This document shows, in pieces, positions 6,901 through 7,758 of a stretch of 7,758 nucleotides of DNA; the stretch's first letter is position 1; each line of letters starts with the position of its first letter. The notes under the pieces were generated by a model. That model did no database searches. It was not told the origin of the DNA and saw nothing but the letters and a program-made list of their open reading frames with translations. This DNA is from an uncultured Verrucomicrobiota bacterium. Lineage in GTDB: Bacteria; Verrucomicrobiota; Kiritimatiellia; RFP12; UBA1067. The DNA lies in the NCBI GenBank assembly GCA_946615875.1, contig CAMOIK010000102.1:1-7758 (forward strand), written 5' to 3'. Both the position numbers and the translations under genes were made by a program.

Positions 6901-7305
6901 CTTGAGCAGAGACTTGACGTCGAACGTGTAGCGCTGGAAGCGGTCTGTGGTCGTCCCCGCCACGCGCCCATTCACCTTGACGGTGCAGAACGCGTCGCAG
7001 TCCTCCAGCCGCAGGACGATCTCCCTGCGGGCGAGAAACGCGGCGTCCACGTCGAACGTGCGGCGGAACGTCCATCCTCGCCGCGCCACCCACAACTGGT
7101 TCGTCTCGTTGGCGCCGCGGTAGATGTCGTCGATCACCCCTGCGGCGAGCAACGCATCATGGACGCCGCCAGGCACGACGGCGTCCACCTCGTGCCCACA
7201 GCCGTCACCGACCCGCCAGGTCCCGGCGAGATCGAGCGTCATTGGCCCGGCCGCCGCCGCACACGCCACCGACATCGCCACAACGAATACCGTCTTTCTG
7301 TCCAT
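3901..7305 (-). CDS. Secreted bifunctional glycosidase: GH2 beta-mannosidase fused to a GH5 catalytic domain
   Basis: The protein has 1134 residues. Residues 1-19 are a Sec signal peptide (MDRK, then a hydrophobic stretch, with cleavage likely after Ala19). A GH2 beta-mannosidase follows: a sugar-binding-like beta domain (~22-200, with HGGWDWGP at 183-190), an Ig-like domain (~203-300), a TIM barrel (~305-615) with ANWIPCD, RLWGGG (344-349), acid/base Glu413 in WCGDNE and nucleophile Glu504 in FCSEFGFQSFPS, then LYWQLNDNWPVSSW (587-600). A mannosidase-type Ig domain (~620-780) includes FSDNCFTLLPG. After a linker (~785-812) comes a GH5 domain (813-1134) with FVRLPLD (Arg849), His896, acid/base Glu948 in FNLFNEP, HCY (His1003, Tyr1005), nucleophile Glu1064 in YVGEFGVW, and Trp1094/Trp1097. 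Both active sites look complete. Expected role: an exo-acting beta-mannosidase plus an endo- or exo-beta-mannan/glucan activity, outside the cytoplasm. GH5 substrate cannot be read from sequence. The start at 7305 is set by the signal peptide and tandem GGAGAG sites. Confidence 0.93.
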   Translation of the reverse strand: MDRKTVFVVAMSVACAAAAGPMTLDLAGTWRVGDGCGHEVDAVVPGGVHDALLAAGVIDDIYRGANETNQLWVARRGWTFRRTFDVDAAFLARREIVLRLEDCDAFCTVKVNGRVAGTTTDRFQRYTFDVKSLLKEGENEIEAAFRSPLEVADERREKAGRAYPMSNVPWAKNQALIRKNACHGGWDWGPEVETIGLCGTVSLVASDAPRIEYVHTAQSFNADLTHCTLDVFADLSDGSTVTNRIEIDDPPLWWPNGEGEQRFYTYTVDVNGEKVTRRIGLRKLEVLNEKDDVGLSLVFRVNNRRIFAKGANWIPCDALETRQTPGRYRQLLESAAAANMNMIRLWGGGQFEKDVFYDLCDELGLLVWHDMMCACAAYPADDWFLDEIRAELGHQLRRLKDHACIAMWCGDNECIGAVRWFEETRADRSFYLSAWESRSRMQSEMVARFDPMRTYWPSSPCCGPGDFGNAWKDDTKGDMHQWDVWHNNRPFSRYRKYRPRFCSEFGFQSFPSPEVAATFCAGRGEDFEWHQKNDGGNRRIRETMLRYFGAPRDFESELLLSQFQQAMGIGTAVEAWRAEMPRCMGTLYWQLNDNWPVSSWSSIEYGGKWKPLHYAAKRFFAPVAVVARPDGTVIGINDTTEPVDAELTVERWAYDGCKPLSSTSGAVTLAPAAATPIGSFEPSSSAADGFVAIALKTAGGVVRNDWHFGAYRDAPLAKAKVEAKVSGRSVTLSTDRPAFFVWLDFPGAKGDFSDNCFTLLPGRPRTVAFGGDDPGKALAGLRVVSLADTLATPRTPAVKLGDAAGDGRPAKRWRGFNLLDMLSIDYAPKGGFREEDFQIVKDLGFNFVRLPLDYRYWIKGRDRANWTQFDEDGLRLVDAAVEMGRSRGIHVQLCLHRIPGYTSGVPKEPTSIFDDAETLRVACLHWATLARRYKGVPNEELSFNLFNEPGYMDEEKYAPVARALVAAIRAEDPERFVLADGLGYGRIAPASLCGEKSLGFGWHCYDPFFVTHHQTPWNNPKSVSEKPRWPVDGTAPREWLIADIFDSKGWRDAIGRGTFAYVGEFGVWRKTPHPVALALIEDQLRLWRELNCGWALWGLYGGFGILDSERDDVEYEDFRGHKLDRRLLDLLTKY

Positions 7306-7323
7306 ATTCTCTCCATTCTCTCC
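7306..7323 (-). promoter_or_regulatory. Duplicated Shine-Dalgarno block of the GH2-GH5 gene
   Basis: On the reverse strand, GGAGAGAAT occurs twice in perfect tandem right before the ATG at 7305. The nearer GGAG is 5 bases from the ATG, the farther one 14 bases. The two copies decide the start. An in-frame ATG at 7344 would put these purine blocks inside the coding sequence and bury the signal peptide, and it lies upstream of the predicted transcript start. Confidence 0.75.
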
Positions 7324-7344
7324 TGATTTCCATTGACGCCGCAC

Positions 7345-7353
7345 ATTATACCA
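7345..7353 (-). promoter_or_regulatory. Extended -10 promoter of the GH2-GH5 gene
   Basis: The reverse strand reads TGGTATAAT: a perfect TATAAT (7350-7345) with the TGn extension (7353-7351). The predicted transcript start is near 7338, giving a leader of about 33 bases before the ATG at 7305. No -35 box is present at the 17-base spacing (the hexamer there is ACCCTC), as is common for extended -10 promoters. The -35 position is occupied by the heptad repeat. Confidence 0.75.
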
Positions 7354-7363
7354 TATTTGAGCT

Positions 7364-7419
7364 GGTAGAGGGTAGTGGGTAGAGAGTAGTTGGTAGATGG
7401 TAGTTGGTGGAGGGTGGGC
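7364..7419. repeat. Heptanucleotide tandem repeat, eight units
   Basis: Eight consecutive 7-base units follow the pattern GGTAGNN: ggtagag, ggtagtg, ggtagag, agtagtt, ggtagat, ggtagtt, ggtggag, ggtgggc. The pure-looking core is units 1-6, and the last two have drifted to GGTGG. The array ends 14 bases upstream of the TATAAT of the reverse-strand promoter, so it covers the -35 and upstream zone. Short degenerate heptad arrays between genes are known from cyanobacteria (STRR sequences) and other bacteria; their function is mostly unknown. Confidence 0.85.
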
Positions 7420-7525
7420 AAAAAAAATTATTGCGCATATTTGCGACGGAAGCGCGATTTATGGCACAATTTGTGGCGCCGTCACGGCTCTGCGTGAGTT
7501 TGCCGCTCCGGGCGCGGGAGAACAC

Positions 7526-7625
7526 TTTCGAACGGTCCGACGAGTCCGCCGGGAGCAGGAGAGCATTTTCGAACGGTTCGAAAGGGCCCAATGAGATTCG
7601 TTGGAGGTTTTCGAACGGTCCAACG
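7526..7625. repeat. Three direct repeats of TTTCGAACGGTYC, phased by 41-42 bp
   Basis: The 13-base motif occurs at 7526-7538, 7567-7579 and 7609-7621. Start-to-start distances are 41 and 42 bp, close to four helical turns. Copies 1 and 3 agree at 16 of 17 bases when extended (TTTCGAACGGTCC followed by GACG or AACG). Copy 2 is instead a perfect dyad, TTTCGAAC-G-GTTCGAAA (7567-7583). The DNA between copies is not similar, so this is not simply a 42-bp tandem duplication. Options are sites for a dimeric DNA-binding protein placed on one helix face, or the remains of a dispersed repeat family. Confidence 0.75.
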
Positions 7626-7758
7626 GCTATGTGGTGCGGCGAAAGATGGCCTGACGAGCGGCCTACCCTGGAGTTTACCCATTTTTTGAGCGTGGGAATG
7701 CGCCGCACCCGCATGGATAAAGGCTAAAGTGCGTTCCGGGATGTGGTTTTCGGCGTTT

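Larger units (their letters stand above)
7354..7758. other. Intergenic region with repeats, no credible gene
   Basis: About 405 bases without a recognisable gene. It holds the heptad repeat (7364-7419), an A8 run (7420-7427), an 11-bp odd-centred dyad CACAATTTGTG (7465-7475), and three spaced copies of a CGAACGG motif (7526-7625). A forward frame of 107 codons (7404-7727) is open, but its product resembles no family and is built partly from the repeats. From 7626 to 7758 I see only a weak 5-bp inverted repeat (ATGCG/CGCAT, 7698-7714). Any forward gene this region might serve lies beyond the window. Confidence 0.6.

Noticed and set aside
7246..7272. Lipoprotein signal (Cys15 in the leader of the GH2-GH5 protein)
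   Set aside because: The residues before Cys15 are S-V-A, without the Leu/Val at -3 expected of a lipobox. An Ala-rich signal peptidase I site follows, so an ordinary secreted protein is more likely.
5848..7326. 492-codon forward open frame opposite the GH2 half
   Set aside because: It is antisense to a gene with two intact active sites, and its composition is that of a shadow frame.
7306..7344. Alternative GH2-GH5 start at 7344
   Set aside because: It would add 13 residues before the signal peptide, place the purine-rich ribosome sites inside the gene, and lie upstream of the transcript start predicted from the extended -10.
7420..7427. A8 run as the T-tract of a reverse-strand terminator
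   Set aside because: On the reverse strand the T8 is not preceded by a stable stem; only a 4-bp GCGC pairing with a large loop can be drawn.
7441..7470. Forward sigma70 promoter TTGCGA-18-CACAAT
   Set aside because: Both boxes match the consensus only partly, spacing is not optimal, and no forward gene follows in the window.
7462..7477. Sigma54-type promoter (TGGCAC ... GTGGC)
   Set aside because: TGGCAC is present, but the downstream element lacks TTGC and a GC at the required 10-base spacing from GG.
7364..7625. CRISPR array
   Set aside because: The repeats are either 7-bp tandem units or three 13-17-bp motifs with non-uniform ends. There are no 23-45-bp identical repeats with similar-length spacers and no cas genes.
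7404..7727. 107-codon forward open frame in the repeat region
   Set aside because: It starts inside the heptad array and takes much of its sequence from the CGAACGG repeats. No family resemblance and no convincing ribosome site.

Overview
The window is a GC-rich piece of a bacterial chromosome. It has one forward-strand block for amino-acid biosynthesis and one large reverse-strand gene for a secreted glycan-degrading enzyme. The encoded tRNA 3' CCA, sigma70-type promoter elements, short ATGA gene overlaps and a Sec-type signal peptide all say bacterium. No marker gene fixes the lineage. The mix of a high-GC core operon, a large secreted glycosidase and short tandem or direct repeats between genes would fit a gut or environmental member of the PVC group (Verrucomicrobiota, Kiritimatiellota or Lentisphaerota). 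That placement is inference.

Layout. Bases 1-103 hold nothing identifiable except a small inverted repeat. A near-consensus promoter (104-132) precedes a tRNA-Arg(CCU) gene (203-279). A 227-base untranslated stretch follows (280-506), ending in an intrinsic-terminator-like hairpin (444-478). Then come four forward genes packed together: leuD (507-1019), leuB (1016-2059), a type I DAHP synthase of the aroF/Thermotoga type (2094-3098) and a tyrA-like prephenate dehydrogenase (3095-3904). leuD/leuB and aroF/tyrA overlap by ATGA, so the set reads as one operon joining the leucine branch with the entry and tyrosine-exit steps of aromatic synthesis. leuC, leuA and chorismate mutase are not in the window.

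On the reverse strand, converging on tyrA and sharing a CTAG that supplies both stop codons, is a 1134-residue exported protein (7305 down to 3901). Its first ~790 residues form a complete GH2 beta-mannosidase with both catalytic glutamates. They are followed by a short linker and a complete GH5 catalytic domain, also with its full active-site set. Its start is marked by a duplicated Shine-Dalgarno block, and an extended -10 promoter lies just upstream.

Upstream of that promoter, bases 7354-7758 contain no credible gene. They do contain eight tandem 7-base units (7364-7419) directly abutting the promoter, an A8 tract, and three copies of a TTTCGAACGG-containing motif spaced 41 and 42 bp apart, the middle one a perfect dyad.

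The most interesting items are the two-catalytic-domain GH2-GH5 enzyme, the shortened nucleotide-binding fold of TyrA, the phased repeats and the heptad repeat at the glycosidase promoter.
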